NCBI GenBank assembly: GCA_037013685.1 | Contig: CM072890.1 | Span: 1,679,335-1,743,334 of the forward strand | Source of the DNA: Acridotheres tristis | Taxonomy: Eukaryota > Chordata > Aves > Passeriformes > Sturnidae | Length of the DNA stretch: 64,000 bases | Direction: 5' to 3' | In this document: positions 1 through 13,115 of the stretch, one piece after another | Layout: every line of letters starts with the position of its first letter | Position numbering within the stretch: the first letter of the stretch is position 1 | Made by a program: the position numbers and the translations under genes | Notes under the pieces: generated by a model | Databases searched by the model: none | What the model was told of the DNA's origin: nothing | The model's input: only the letters and a program-made list of their open reading frames with translations

Positions 1-100
1 ACGACTTCTCTGAGCAATCTGTTCCAGTGCTTCACCACCCTCACTGTAAAGAATTTCTTCTTAATATTTAATCTAATCTAATCCCACTGCTCTTTTCCTG
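1..100 (-). mobile_element. CR1 LINE 3' fragment, cut by window edge
   Basis: Read on the minus strand, this stretch runs through the familiar CR1 segment: a 'tta...aagaagaaattctttac' block, then 'agtgagggtggtgaagcac', then 'tggaacagattgctcagag'. This is the conserved part of CR1 roughly 200-300 bp before its 3' end. The rest of the 3' end would lie to the left of position 1, so the element is truncated by the window, not necessarily in nature. The right boundary, near the poly-pyrimidine stretch at 95-105, is approximate. CR1 elements are non-LTR retrotransposons of birds and reptiles and are typically 5'-truncated, as here. No coding capacity remains. Confidence 0.8.
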
Positions 101-595
101 AAATGGGACCAGAAGGGTCAGACCTCAAGACTTTCTTCCTGCTTTTCTGCTCCCCATTGCCTCAGACATTTATCTCAATCCAGAAGATAAAATTCACCCC
201 TGGAGATGCTGGCCTATCCCCACCCACCTGTTGGCTTTTTAATTGCAGCCATTTGATTCTCTGACACATCACCTTGGTAATGAAATAATTCCAGAATTCC
301 TGTAGGGGCAGATGAGGGAAGAATTCTTGCCCTCCCCCTGGGAATGGGTGCCTTCCTTTTGTGATCACTTTCTGGCTGGTTACCTTCAGTAAAACCTGAC
401 ATGACTATTTTTTTTTTTTTTCCTTATTGCTGCTGTAGACGATGCCCAGTGTTTTACACCTCCTGAGTAGTCAGAGTCAGTGGTTGTGAAAAATAACTAA
501 GGAAATTAAGAAAACCATTATAAATGTGGATCAAGGGCTATTTCTATATATCTTTATTTTTTTTTTAATTGCACATTCTGTTAGCTAAATGGCAC
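101..595. other. Unannotated AT-rich spacer
   Basis: Nothing supportable was seen here. It has short T runs near 409-422 and 552-565. The two minus-strand open frames between 162 and 402 are under 70 codons, overlap each other and resemble no family I know. Confidence 0.6.
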
Positions 596-898
596 CTAGT
601 GGAGAGATGGAGAGAGACCTTTATGGGGAGTGCAGCAGCAGAAAAAGGAGAAATGAATCTAAACTGACAGAGGTTGGATTTAGATTAAATATTGGGAGGA
701 AAGCCTTTGCAGTGAGGGTGGGGATGCCCTGGCACAGGTTGCCCAGGGTGGATGCCCCATCCCTGGAAGTGCCCCAGGCCAGGCTGGATGGGCTCTGGGA
801 TGGTGGAAATTGTCCCTGCCCGTGGCAGGGGGGCTGCAATGAAATTATTTTAAGATCCTTTCCAACACAAACCATTCTACAGTTTTCTATTCTATAAT
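596..898 (+). mobile_element. CR1 LINE 3' end, plus strand
   Basis: The sequence follows the CR1 3' region in order: an A/G-rich 'aaactgacagaggttggat' block (about 660), 'attgggaggaaagcctttg', 'ctggcacaggttgcccagg' (about 729), 'tggatgccccatccctgga', 'caggctggatgggctctgg', 'tgtccctgcccgtggcag', then a decayed 'tccaacacaaaccattct' with a T/A-rich tail at 880-898. The middle carries small deletions, for example where 'agagaagctgtggatg' is shortened. The 102-codon open frame from 589 to 897 and its antisense partner at 621-875 are by-products of this repeat and are not genes. The start is taken where similarity to the CR1 body fades and is uncertain by some tens of bases. Confidence 0.88.
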
Positions 899-3303
899 TA
901 TAATTTAAATTTACTTCCTACTTCCAAGCACACCTCCTGTCTGTGACATCCATTCCTCCCCAGTTTGGATACTTAGTTCATCTATTTTTTCAAGCAAAAA
1001 GTCATTTTGAAACAAATTCCTACCCTGACTCAAAACTGATTTTTTTCCCTGTATCTGCCTTTTAAATATAATTTAAATTTGTGTGTTTTACTGCTTTTAA
1101 TCATCCATGGATAAAAATGTTAAAATAAAATGTCTTGATGCATAGTAGTTTAATTTAGATTCACATGAAATAAATTTTGAATTTGCAGTAGCAAGTCTGC
1201 AAAACTGCAGAGATTTTGATGATCAAGAGTATTATGGTGTACAGATTAACACAATATATAATATATTGGCATCCTATGTCTATCCAGCTAATCTTCATCC
1301 CTTGATAGATGTTTAAAAACAATCTTTTCATGAAATTACTTAAAAAAAGGGCAATGTGCTTAATGGATACAAACTTCATGATAAAGACATCAAAGTATGT
1401 AACCTTTTAAATCTATTCCATGCAAAATTACCTTAAAAATATGGTGGAGTCTCAAATGTTCAGTGATTGTGCTCAGAGAAAGCTTTACATTAAAAATTAA
1501 GGTATAAACACAAGAAAAAAAAAAAACTTTTAGGAAACAAGCTAACACAAACTGCCAAGTCACGTCTAACAAGCAGGCAGCAATAAGTTTCATTGCACTT
1601 TTCCTCATTTTTGTTTGCAAAGGTTTTGGCATTCCACTGAATTTGTGCCCCCCACCAACTTAATTTTGCAGAAGACACGGCCACCCATGAGCACTGCAAG
1701 GCTGTTCTTTTCGAGGTTTCTTTTTCAGTTCACAGAAGTTATAATTCCAGTTTATCTCCTGGCTTGGGGTTCTTGGAAAAGGCAAACCACAATTTTTCAG
1801 AGTTAATTCCTCCCTTCTACACTGTGCTTTGTCTCGTGTTTTTGCTTATCTGGGACTGGGACAAAACTGGGAAACTGAGAAGTTGAGTTCAGGTTCTCTT
1901 GTCTGGCAAATGGAGTTTGGGGTTGGATTCTCCTCAGTTCCTGAAAAGCCTCCAGAAAGATAAACAACACTTTTATCAAAGAGCTCTGGGGTTGTGTCTT
2001 CTCCTCTTCCCTTGTAAAGAACAGAACATTTTATTGAGCAGTAATATTTGAAGATAATATGTATGTATGCATATATACATAGTGAAATGTCCTATCTTTT
2101 GCAGTGTTATTTTTTGATGAAGAAAGCTTTATTAGTCATAGTTTTCAACTTCAGATATCTTATTTTGTAAATCTCTCATTTTACAATGCATCTTTTCTGT
2201 TATCAGTTTGGGGTTGTTGTTTTTTTCCTCTCTCTCTGTAGGCTAGTGTAACCTAGAAAACATTACTTATACAAGCAACATTCTTTTTTGTACTGTGCAA
2301 TAAAAAAAATGGTATTTTAAAAGCATACGCCACATAATTATAAAATGCAGTGGTAGGAAATAGGGACTCATAATTTTTTTGTGTTTCATTTATTTAAAGA
2401 TTGACTGTAGGGTGGTTGGCTGTATTAATAGATCTGTATTAGACTTTCCACAGACCCATGGAACCCTTGTGACCACTGGGGATCCCCTTTCAGCTCTGCC
2501 CTTTTTTTCTTTGAACATCCCCACCCCATTCTTGACCAGAGTGACTGAACTGACCAGACAACAGCTTGGTTTCAGAAAGTGCAAACTGAACATTGCATTT
2601 CAGATTCCTCTTTGCCCAGGCCGTACCACAGGGAAAATATCAAGAACATTTCTGAGTCAAGGTGGAAATACCAATAACGACCTCATCATTTTTCTGTGAT
2701 ATGGATAAAGATTTCTCAGGAACTGTATAGAAGAAACTTTTTTCCTACTGATTATTAATTGCCTTCCTCAATCAATGTAGGAAGCTTTCTCTATGGTAGC
2801 CTGTCCTTCTATTAATCAATGAAGAGAAAATTGTTATGTATAAGTTACTTTTACGGTGTGTAGCTGAACATCAGATACAGACTGGAAACAAGGTAAGCAA
2901 AAAAACCAATTAATATGACTGTGAAAGCTGACAGCTATAAGAAATTTTAAAAATACAAAGCAAACCATAAAAACCTTTAATCAGATCTGAGTTTGACTTT
3001 TGTCTTAGCCTCTGCCATGCTAATGTGGATCTGAGCCAAATATATATTTTCAGACTTAATGTAATTATCTACAAAAATTCTTCATATTACATCCCGGAGT
3101 TCTGCTTTTTTAAAAGATTTTCTCAACAGCCCGTGTTAATAATACAGCTTACTTTTTCCCTTGTGCAATACTTGAGTTTATCAGATAAAATCAAAACCGT
3201 TGACTATGGAAATACTGAAAGATGCATTCCATAACCTAGCAACAATTTATTCCCACTAACATCTCTCAGCAAGTAAACGTTAAGTTGAATGTAGCTGCTT
3301 GGC
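899..3303. other. Unannotated AT-rich spacer
   Basis: This is unique-looking AT-rich DNA with A/T runs, for example around 1515-1527 and in the TA-rich patch at 2055-2085. The longest open frame (2379-2699, 106 codons) has no recognisable domain. It ends in ordinary AT-rich sequence and has an overlapping antisense frame, so it is treated as chance. No RNA gene, LTR or CR1 signature was seen. Confidence 0.55.
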
Positions 3304-3329
3304 AAAAAAAAAAAAAAAAAAAAAAAAAA
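3304..3329. repeat. Poly-A run (26 nt)
   Basis: An uninterrupted run of A. No AATAAA signal lies immediately upstream and no target-site duplication is evident, so there is no support for a processed pseudogene or SINE tail. Confidence 0.95.
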
Positions 3330-6300
3330 TCAAGGCATTAAAAAGGCATAAGCATATAGCTTAGCTGAGAAAAATCAGAAAATTTCTAAAAACCATTGGA
3401 TCTGCTTTTCATTCTCCAGTGAGCAAAGAAATACACAGATGCACAGAAGATCATCTTTAATCCTGGTCTCCTGCCTCTCCTACAATCCATAATCCTAGTC
3501 ACCTGTTCACAAAGGACTTAAAATGAAGTATATGTACATTATATATATATATATAAGTACATTCAGATATGTCAGCCCCTTCAGGTGAGCATCCTGGCTG
3601 TATCACAGCAGTAATCCTGAGTGTGTGCATTGCTGGGACCTGAGCTTGATGCAAAAGTTTCTGATCTCAGATGAAATCATCAGGGGATAATCTTTTTACA
3701 GATGTGAGGATATTTCCCTGGGCTAAAGAAAGATAAATCTACATTTAGATAGTTAAGGTGGCCAGCTCTGAAAGGAGCTGGCTGTACAATTAGAAATAGC
3801 AGCAATGAAAACTTGCAATTGTTCTAACCTTTCCTTTGCATATGGATTTACTAAAACACACCTGAGGGACGTGGCATATTTTAAAAAAAACAAACTTGTC
3901 CTCTCAGATGAAAGGGAGAGAGAACTGAAACCAATTCACGGCTTGCAATCATCAGATAAAAATGCATGTTTGCTGTTTGGCACTACTTTGTAGTTCAAAA
4001 TTCAAGAATGGAGTAGATAGAGCTGACAATGAAGTAAATGTTTCATGACAACTGGAATCTATAATATAATATTTAAAGTGTGTGCTTGGTTGCAGCTTGC
4101 TCAAAAAAAATGGGCATTGCATTAGAAACCTCACACAATTCATAGTAGCACACAAAATCAGATGGTCCATCAAAAACCATGGATCTCATCAGCAAGGATA
4201 CTGTGCATTTGGTTTGCCAATTGATCTTTTCCTGGAGGCAGGTTCAAGCAAACTTGATTTCACATTGTTAGTCTTAATTACAACCTGAAATGCAGGACAG
4301 AGTTAAAGGGGGAGAGGAGTGGGGGGCTAGGGGAGATCAGGACTCCTGCCTTCAGTGTTTGGATTGATTTGTAGTGCAAAGATACAAATCTCTTGGTACC
4401 TTTGCAAAGGATTTTTTTGCCACTTTCAATCTTGCAGCATGCATATCAGGAGAGTGTGAGAAGGCAGCCAGCAGGATGAGGTTCTGGGGTAATTACAGGT
4501 CAGGAATCAGTGGCAGCCCTAACAGCTGGCTCTTGATTAAAGATGAAACTCAAACCCTGTACAGAAGGCCTGAAAAAAAAAAAAAAAGAACAGTACAAGA
4601 CTTCAAACAGTGCTTGAGCCTTGAACAATATAACTGCACATTTGTAAAGCCAAGTGCTACAAGAGCAGTCTCTTGTAGAGCAAACCAATCGTTCCTTGCA
4701 CTTCTTGCACTTATAGGCAACTCAAGGCTTGAAACCTGATCATGACACAGAATCTTTCTTGTTTTAGTAAATGCAAAATGAAAAAAATATTTTCTAAGAC
4801 AAAATGTTTGATCTAATGATGAATTTGGGATGTTGTTTTGCAGAACTTTTCCAACAGAGAAATAAAAATTTAATGCCTATTTTGCCTCCCCATCCTGTGT
4901 TAATGCTACTGCATTCAATTATCTTGGCATCTAAAGAGTAGAACCCACATCTTGATTTTCTAATCTGTTCATCCAGGTGTCATTTTCTTTTTGAAATATA
5001 TGTTTAAGTTCATCAATACAGAAAGAGAAGAAGCAAAAATGTAAACATTTCCTGCTACTTCCAGAGAGTAGAGCAGGAGCTGGAAGTGATAAATGATACC
5101 CAGAGTATGGAGTGCTGTACATGCAGGTACCATGGTGAGCAACGGCCTTTATAAACATCATTCACAAAGGGCAATATCTCACTGAGAGTAAAAAAGTAAA
5201 TCAACAAAAGAGCCAGGAGCAGGTTTTCTCCTCTGCTGCCTTTCCCATGAGGTCATTGCTCCTCTTTATGGATCTGCCCACAAGTAACAATGGATTGAAA
5301 CAGGACACGAGAACGATGGATAACCTGCACTAATGTTCTCCATCTACACACCAAAGTACCAGTTCCTTTGTCACAGCTTTCAAAAAGGACCTTCCCAATG
5401 TTTTATATTCTATCAAACCAGATAAGGACCAACAGAACTGCAGCCTAAGTGACAGAATGTACTGGAGCATAGCCTGGAGCACATACAGGAGACATTTTCA
5501 TTTACAAACTCTTTTGTAACAGATTTGGGAATCACAGTGCCTGCACAGGAACAGCAAGGTACAGAGGCACCTCACTGGCCCAGGGATTTGTCACTGATGG
5601 ACACAAGAACATTCTGCTGAAAAATGTATAGATGAATGTTTTATGTGCATGGAGTCTGAGAAAGGGGGATAAAACACTGCATTAATGCTATAGATTAACT
5701 TGACAAGACAGCTGATCCCATTGTGCTCGCATTAAGTGAATATGAGGTTCACCGAACGTTAAAACAAGAGAAGGAATTATTTTCTGTAGAGACTGCACAG
5801 ATAAATCCTGGTCAAAGTATTATTACCCTTGCATGTGAAAGCAATCTCTTGAAATGATATACAAGTCATATTTTCAATTTTCTTTAATTTTTTTCCAACA
5901 TTGATCTTATTAACTAGTGTTTAAAGTCTATTTTTATAGGCATTTTTGTAATAGCACAGTAAGTAAGCAGGACCAGGGCAGTGATTGTGCCCCTGTACTT
6001 TTCATATTTTGCATTCTTTATCAAAATGAGGAAATGTGAAAATCACGAGGAAAATTGTGTAAGTTAAATGGGTTTAAAACTTTAAAGTAAGTAAAATAAT
6101 AAAGAAAAACATTAAATAACTATTTTTTAACAAGTTACTTTTGGAACTATATGTGATGACTAGCAAGGTCACTTTTAACGAGTGGATTTATGTAATCACT
6201 ATTTGTTAACTCCTAAATGTATTCATATACACATTTCTCATAGTCAAGTCACAATGGTATGAATTATTTCCCTTTGGCTTGTTGTCATTCCCTTTGGATA

Positions 6301-6639
6301 TTGAGAACTCTTCAATCGTGTATATTTATTTTAAATTTTTCTAGTGACACAATCCAGTGAGATTGAACATGATTGTTGAGCTAGGAATGAGCTATTTTTG
6401 TGGTCATATATCTTTACTAATACTTTTCATATTTCAATAACTCAACATGGAAAGTAATTACCACATAACCTTAGCAACAAATATTTTAAAAGAAAATTAT
6501 TGTAAAATTCTCCCTGAAATAGTCTTCCCATTATTCTAACTAGAAGCCAGCATCAAATCCTTCAGACCTAGATGGTAGAGCTGTATAGGAAAAGTATCAC
6601 AACTTTTCAGTGTTCTGGCTAACTTAATAGCCAAAAGGA
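3330..6639. other. Unannotated AT-rich spacer
   Basis: This stretch holds an (AT)n microsatellite at 3540-3555, an A run at 4574-4587, and otherwise unique-looking sequence. The 121-codon open frame at 4374-4739 reads through the A run as a lysine stretch and resembles no family. The 5690-6180 part has no simple repeat or transposon signature and could be tested for conservation, but nothing in the sequence itself proves function. Confidence 0.5.
3540..3555. repeat. (AT)n microsatellite
   Basis: A perfect alternating T/A run of 16 bp. Confidence 0.9.
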
Positions 6640-7770
6640 ACCAAACAAAAGCCCAAACAACCCTGAACTTGGTCAAGACCTGCTGCTCTAGCTGGATGCA
6701 TCTCTGGGGCCCAATGGGATCCATCCCAGAGATGTCAGAGATGTCACTGTGTGACTTCTCCTTGAAAAGTAATGACCAGTCATCACCAGACTTGGGAGCC
6801 TGAAGTGGTCCCAGTCAACTGGAAGCTGGAAAATCCTTTCCCAGTTTTCAATAAGATTAGGAAGGAGCACCCTGATAATTACAGCCTTGTCCATGCCTGG
6901 TAAAAATTTAGGAGAAAATTATTCCAGGACTTATTTGAGAGACAATGCAATCACTGCTGAAAGCCAGCATGTGTTCATGAGGGCAAAGTCCTTCTTCATC
7001 AACTTAATTTGCTTTTATGACTGGGTTGCTGCTCCAGTTGTCCAAGGGAAGTCAGAAGATGTGGTGGGTTTGGATTTCAGCAAAGCTTTTGATGCTGTGT
7101 CTCAGAGTAACCTTCTGGACAAAATGTTCAGCACTCAGGCAGGTCCAAAATATGCTGGGTGAGCAATTGTCTGACTGAAAAGTCAGGCTCGAGACGTTTC
7201 AGTAAGTAGGATTGTGTCAGGCAGACTCTGGGCTCCCCTAGGCTCAGTTTCAGGGCTAGAGCTCTTGAATGTTTTTTATGAATGGTCTGGATACAGGAAT
7301 TGAGTGTACATTGAATATAGCATTGACACCAAAGCATGAGGAGCTCTGGACTCCTCTGGGGAGGAAGAAAAGCCTCACAAAGGGATGTGGATAGACCACA
7401 GAGCTGAACAGTCACCAACCATAAGAAATTTAACAAGGACAGGGGCTGGAGTCTCTACCCAAGGGTAAAGAAGACACAGCCAGGCTCTTTTTTGTGGTGT
7501 CCACTGACAGGGCAAGAGGCAAAGGGCACACACTGAAGCATGAGAGCTTCCATCTGAACATCAGGAAATAATTCTTTACTCTGAGGGTGGCTGAGCACCA
7601 GAACAAGCTGTCAGTAGAGGTTGTGGAGTCTACACCCTTGGGGATATTAGAAAATCATCTGGACACAATCCTGGGCACCCTGCTCTAGGTGAGCCTGCTT
7701 GAGCAGTGGGGTAGGACAAGGTAAACTCCAGAAGTCCCTTTCAACCTCAAACATTCTATGACTGAGAACA
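6640..7770 (+). mobile_element. Long decayed CR1 LINE with RT palm remnant
   Basis: The order of blocks matches the CR1 ORF2-to-3' end: 'ggcccaatgggatccatccc' (about 6709), 'ctgaagtggtcccagtcaac' (before the RT core), 'ccctgataattacagcctt', 'cagcatgtgttcatgaggg', then a frame encoding VVGLDFSKAFDAVS (Asp codon at 7073-7075). That is the LDFSKAFD palm motif (motif A, first catalytic Asp) of non-LTR reverse transcriptases. Downstream come 'aatggtctggatacagg', 'caggctcttttttgtggtg', 'actgacagggcaagaggca', 'gcttccatctgaacatcag', 'agtagaggttgtggagtct', 'cctgctctaggtgagcctg', and a 3' end at 'cattctatgactga' (about 7752-7765). The element is dead: the open frame stops by 7162, the place expected for the FADD catalytic box (about 7318-7336) is mutated, and large internal pieces are missing compared with a full-length CR1 of about 4.5 kb. 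The left edge is approximate. Confidence 0.87.
6887..7162 (+). pseudogene. CR1 reverse transcriptase fragment (dead)
   Basis: A 91-codon open stretch inside the CR1 at 6640-7770. It covers the RT region around the fingers/palm junction, with residues LDFSKAFDAVS near codons 61-71 as the recognisable motif. There is no real start codon context. The frame ends in a chance stop, and flanking RT sequence continues only in other frames or is deleted. In life this domain would copy CR1 RNA into DNA at a nicked target; this copy cannot. It is a transposon relic, not a host gene. Confidence 0.75.
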
Positions 7771-10700
7771 GAAATGAAAACTACTGTTGGCATTCTACTA
7801 CAATTACATGGTAAAGATTGAAATCACCCAGCTCATCAGAATGCACAGATTTTCCTTTGAAAATATAATGCAAGGTGCAATGAAAAACTTAAATGTATAA
7901 TGTTCAGATCTTCAGCATGGATACTAAATATTAACTAACAAAAATTAAAGGGGAAATGCCACTCAGCTTACTAGAAGAGCTTTCCAAGAGTCTTAGTCAC
8001 AAATGTGAGCAATTCCTCCAGAAAATGAGGCTGGAGCCCCTTCTCCTTGCTGGTGCCATGTAACCAGGATGAAAATGTGCTGCATGCCACACGTGGTGTA
8101 CTGTCCCTTCCTTGGCTGTGACTTACCAAGCTATGCAAAGACAAAACAGAAGCTGAAATGGTTTCACAATAGAGGAGAAGGAAACAAGCTGCCATAACCT
8201 TTTTATCTACAGCTATTTCTCATACTCCCCAGCAGCTATGGGAAGGGAGCAGACAAGGTCTTAAGTTTCACATGGGTCAGCTGCATTTTCTGTGACAAAA
8301 TCTTCAGAATAGTAAAAAAAAAAATCGTGGAAAATAACAGACAAATAGTACAGAAGTTGATATATGAAAGTATTTATATGCAAATCAACGAATTATAGAT
8401 TTATATTGGACAAAGGTTAAAAAAGGGAAAGATAAATGAATTGACAGCCATAATTGCCATATGCAAGGAGAAAACAGGATACTGGGCTCACTATGCAAAC
8501 AAAATCAAGCCTGTGCTTGGGACTTACACTGATTTATGAAAAAAATATCACTACAATATGGTTTTAAAATAAATTCATCTTTTTAACTCAACTGCTTGAA
8601 ATCAATTGATGTCTGCAATTCAAAAGATATCTAATCTTACCCACATTCTGCAGGAGATAGCCTTATCTCAGTGATGGAATCTGATTTATGTGACAGGCTC
8701 AGATGCAGCCCTGATACCTCAGCCCTTAACCTGACCCTGCTGTTGCTTTGTCAGGGAGGCACTGCTTAACCCTTTTTGTCCACCTGAGATAGCCCCAAAA
8801 AAAGCTCACACACACCCAGCTGGAAAAGCACCTCACTGTTCCATGGGAATGGCTACACCTGTGCTGAAGAGGTGACAACCTGGCTGCCTCTAATTCCCTG
8901 ACTGCTCCACAGAACTGAATACCTCGTGTTTGTCACGACTTCCTGCTGTCATTCCAGCACCACACAAGATTTAAGGGAAAATTAAATGTATGGATAGTCT
9001 AAGAAATTGATACTTAAACACTTTAGTGACAATAAATGCAGATTATCAGCAGACACACTATGATGTGAGACATGGCCAAGATGGTGTATTTGTATCAGAA
9101 GGTCCTATCATATTTCATATTAAGAAAACGAAATGTATCTTAATCCAAATAGTGTCTCTTAGAGGTGTAGAATACTGCATTTCCACTGTTTTATTGCAAA
9201 GAGGTTCTCTGCAAGAAAAGATCCAAGTAACAACCCAACATTCAGAACTCCCTGGTGATGGATTAATACAAAACCTGGCACCACAGCTCAGCTGAGCAAA
9301 GTTCAGTCTTGCCTTTCCAACACAGTTTGAGGTTGCCTGTAGAAGCAGTCTGTTATCAGCTGAGCTCGATTAGGTTGAATTCTCACAGGGTCCAAAGATT
9401 TGCTGTTATCCCATAAATATTATCCCAGTTGTGTTAGCAGGAATGCTTTCAGAGGATGCTGCCACCACGCCCCTAAACAGTTTTGCAACAAGAAATTATA
9501 CTGGCAGGTGAGCCAAGTCATTTTCATACAATAAGCCAAACTTCCAAAAGCTCTGCAGTGATGTGGGTAACATCTGCAGTGCTACTCCATGGGAGAGGTT
9601 AGGCCTTGTTGGAATCTCAGCAAGTCTCTCAACAAGACTCTAACCTGTAAAAGAGCCAGAAATGGTAGCCTAGAGCTAGGTCATCATTCCCACTGCATCA
9701 AATAGTGCCTTCTTAAATATGCAGTCACAAAGAATGTTTTAATGTCATTTAGAGTCTGAACAATCTGCAGTCTCTAAATGTAGCTAAGGACCAAATGGGC
9801 TGGGCATTCAAAAACCTCTTTCGGGATCATTCCATTAAATGCCAAGTGAAAATCAGGCACATAGAGATAAGAAGTAGGAAGATAAGAACAGAGTGTTTGG
9901 AGCTATCCCACAGAAAATAAAAGTGCATAGAACACTTTTTCCTAACTTTCCCTGCTTACTAAGATTTCAGTATCAGACTCAGAGACTGATATTTATATTC
10001 TGAATTAAGATTACTTTAAGATAAAGAGATGGTTGGGTTAGCTTCCTAATTCATAGTAGATCTAGTGTGTGTTTGTGTTGTGGGTTTTGTTGCTATTCTT
10101 TAAGTTTGGGGTTTTTTTGACAGGGTAACCTTTTGATGTGAACTACAGAAGTCATTTACAGACAGAGGACTGAACTGCAGGCACCTTTCCCTCACCAATT
10201 GCATTAATCCCTGAGCTATGGCACCTTCACCCCTTCTGCCCTGCCTCTCTTTCCCAGTGAATAAGTTCATTCATTCCTCTGAAGTGGTTCTTGTCCAAAA
10301 GGAAAGCACAATGCTGCCATACCCAAAGTGCCCTGGCACCAGAAGTAGGAGATGAAGTCTCAAAGAGCTTCTCTTGGAAAAGAGAACTGTTACCCACTTC
10401 CTGAGCAGGTATTCTAAACATGACACACTGCTGTAAAAAGGAGGGCAACATCAACATCTCTGCTTTCACTTTAAAAGGAAGGGGCAAGATGGGATAATTC
10501 ACTAAAAGAATGCCTGGAGTCACCCATTTTCAGCAGAGATGAAGTCTCTGATTCCCATGGGAACTGAGATCAGCTGTGAGCCTGACTCAGGGCCTTAAAA
10601 AGTACATTTATTTGACATTCCCCATTTAGGTTCCATAGTTATAATTTATGCCATTAGTTGTTTCTTAATCCATGAGCTATAATTTATAAGGTAGGTTGTT

Positions 10701-12949
10701 TCTTTATTCGTGTGTTTCCATCATGATATGCCAGCCTTTCTCATCCAGTGTGGGAATACAAGCGAGCTGCTATTCTCAACACACATTTGTGACTTTGGTC
10801 AAAGTCAGGGTATTTTGTTTCCTTTAAGATGCCAACACTAATCAGTCATTAAACAAGTTAAAACAAAAAAATTCCATGGCTTTCAGTTTAATATTAAAAC
10901 AAAACTGAGGATAAAGAAGCAGCAGCTTTCAAAATTAAAATATAGAAGATATCTGCATAAATAGGAACATTTGCTGTTGCTGTGAGAATCCACTGATTCT
11001 AGTGGAGACACCTGAAAAAAATTAGATCCAAAAAGTTCGTCTTATCTGAATTATGTTTCATTAAACACCAAACCTATTTCACCCTCCCAGGTCACTGGTA
11101 GAGAATTGATGTTGGTCTGTGCTTAATTATAGAATATTGTCTGACAGAAACTGAAATCAAACCTTTGTATGTCTCTGTTAACTAATGAGATAGAGCAGAT
11201 ACATTTACTTCCCTCTCTTGATTTTAGTCAGATGCTGGAATGAATTTTTAAAGCAACTGCTAAAGTAAATAAAAGTGAAGAGTTGACTGATAAGGCCAAC
11301 ACTGAAAGAATCCTTTGGGAATATCAGCACCAGACTGGGTGGAACATCACTTACAATTCTGACCCATATTTGGTATAACAGCTAAAATCCTTTCCCTCTG
11401 TTTGGAAAACTCAGCTCTCATCCTTCCACCATGAATTTAACTGAGAAAGGAAAGGAACTGGGTACTATGCAAACAAATAACCTCATGAAATAGAGATCTT
11501 CAGACAGTCACCTGTAAGTTCTGGTTGGGGATAATTTGTTGGGTTAAGTGATTGCTTCTTCCAATTCCAGATTGTTTAAAAGATATCTTGAGATAAAGAA
11601 GTGCCAGAATACTGTGGCATGTGTCATTGCTGCTGTGCTCCTTCTGCAATTCACGGAAATTAACTTGTGACTTAACTGCTTCATAATACCAGCATTTCCC
11701 TTTTCCTGAGAAAAAATGAATGCACTGTCCAGTAGAACACACTCTCCTATTCTGAGGGGTTTTTTTAACTCTGAAGTTTATCTCACTGTTTAGGATTTGA
11801 GCAGTCTGAACCTTTCCCTATCTTTATCCAACAGAAGTTAATAGGAACAACTCAGTTACAAAGTTTTGAAATCTTGAAAAAAAATGCTGCGGGAAACAAA
11901 TGAAAAAAAGAAACTCTGGCGACAGTTTTCTTTCCAAACAACATCTGATAGAAAACGTGTTTATCAGCCCTAGTGTGTATTTATAAGCTAAAATAATTAA
12001 AATACAATATCAATTAAAGAAGCAGATGTAGATGTGGGAAAGGACTATAGCATATGTTTAGAATCATGTGAGCATGTTCCTATTTGTGAAAGATACTCTG
12101 TCAACATTTTTTTAAATGTAAAGCCAGCATTTCAACCACAATTATTAAATGTGGCTACAGTCAGAAAAAGTTACTAGGCAAAAGTCTTATTCAGTAGATC
12201 TGTTCTCCATATGTAGTCAGTCCAAATGTACTCACTTAAGTGATAAAAATAAATTGTTACCATTTTTTACTCCTGTTAGTTCTGTACAGCCAAAAGCAGC
12301 TAAGAGGAAGTGAGCTGCATTCTAACTCCTGCACCAGCACCAGATGATGTATCTGTGTTATTGATGAGAGCAGACAAGCCAGAAATCACACAGCTTGACT
12401 GTGCAGGAAGACATGATGCAAAGGATGTGGTTTAATTAGGCAATGGCTTTATTAACTTACCCAGCAATGTGTCATACAGAGCAGGTCACTGCTCTCCCAC
12501 CCATTGTTCCAACCTATCTTGAAGGTTGCTGTCAACTTTCCCTCCTTCCAGAACAATCCCTGCTGCTGCTGGGGCCTCACCACCTCCTCACCTGTACCCT
12601 CGAGGCTGCCACCTGGCCCACTGTGACCTTCAAACAGGCAGACAGAGGCTCCAAACCATTGGTCTTGCTCAAAGTGTGTCGAGGAATAAGTTGTTTGTTT
12701 TTTTATTTCCCTCTGGACCTCATGGGAAGAAGCAAACAGCACATTATGTACAACAGGTCACAGAAAGTGAATAACCGAATTCAGTGAATAACTAAAGTTA
12801 ATTAATTACTCACTGAATTAAGTGAATAACTAAATTCCCATCTCAAGAGAGCCAGACAAGAACTAAATACGGTTTCCCACTGCTGGTATGCCCAAAACTT
12901 TTTACCCCTAGATTTCAAACAACACCTCCAGATTTCACGTTGCAAATGG
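7771..12949. other. Unannotated spacer with one GC-richer patch
   Basis: No transposon or RNA gene was recognised. The sequence is AT-rich apart from a moderately GC-rich patch around 12490-12660, which carries overlapping open frames on both strands (12443-12787 plus, 12452-12742 minus, 12526-12774 plus). Open frames in several registers at once are a sign of composition, not coding, and no domain is visible. The 89-codon frame at 9026-9295 has mixed residues and no low-complexity stretch, but it lacks any recognised family and any ATG at its start. Confidence 0.5.
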
Positions 12950-13115
12950 GCACTAGGAAATAGGTTTAGGTTCTCTGTGTGAAGGTGAATTAACATTAGC
13001 CACCAGGGAGGCTGTGGGGGCTCCATCCTTGGGGATATGCAAAAGTCTGGAAATGGTTGGAGCAGGGGGCTGGGGGAGATGACCTTCAGATGTCTCCACT
13101 CCTCTGGAATCCTGA
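12950..13115 (+). mobile_element. Degraded CR1 3' fragment
   Basis: Recognisable CR1 blocks occur in the right order: 'ggttctctgtgtgaaggtga' (the 'ttctttactgtgagggtga' segment), 'ccagggaggctgtgg' (about 13004), 'ctccatccttggggatatgc' (13021), 'agcagggggctgggggagat' (13061, from 'agcagggggttggaccagatgacct') and 'gaccttcagatgtctcc'. A piece of about 25-30 bp between 'caaaagtctgg' and 'agcaggg' is shortened, and the terminal ATTCTATG repeats are not preserved. It is clearly older than the other CR1 copies. Boundaries are approximate. Confidence 0.72.

Noticed and set aside
589..897. 102-codon open frame as a gene
   Set aside because: It coincides with a CR1 3' end; every block matches the repeat.
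12443..12787. Overlapping frames in a GC-richer patch as an exon
   Set aside because: Three frames on two strands are open together, which reflects base composition. No domain and no convincing splice pair.
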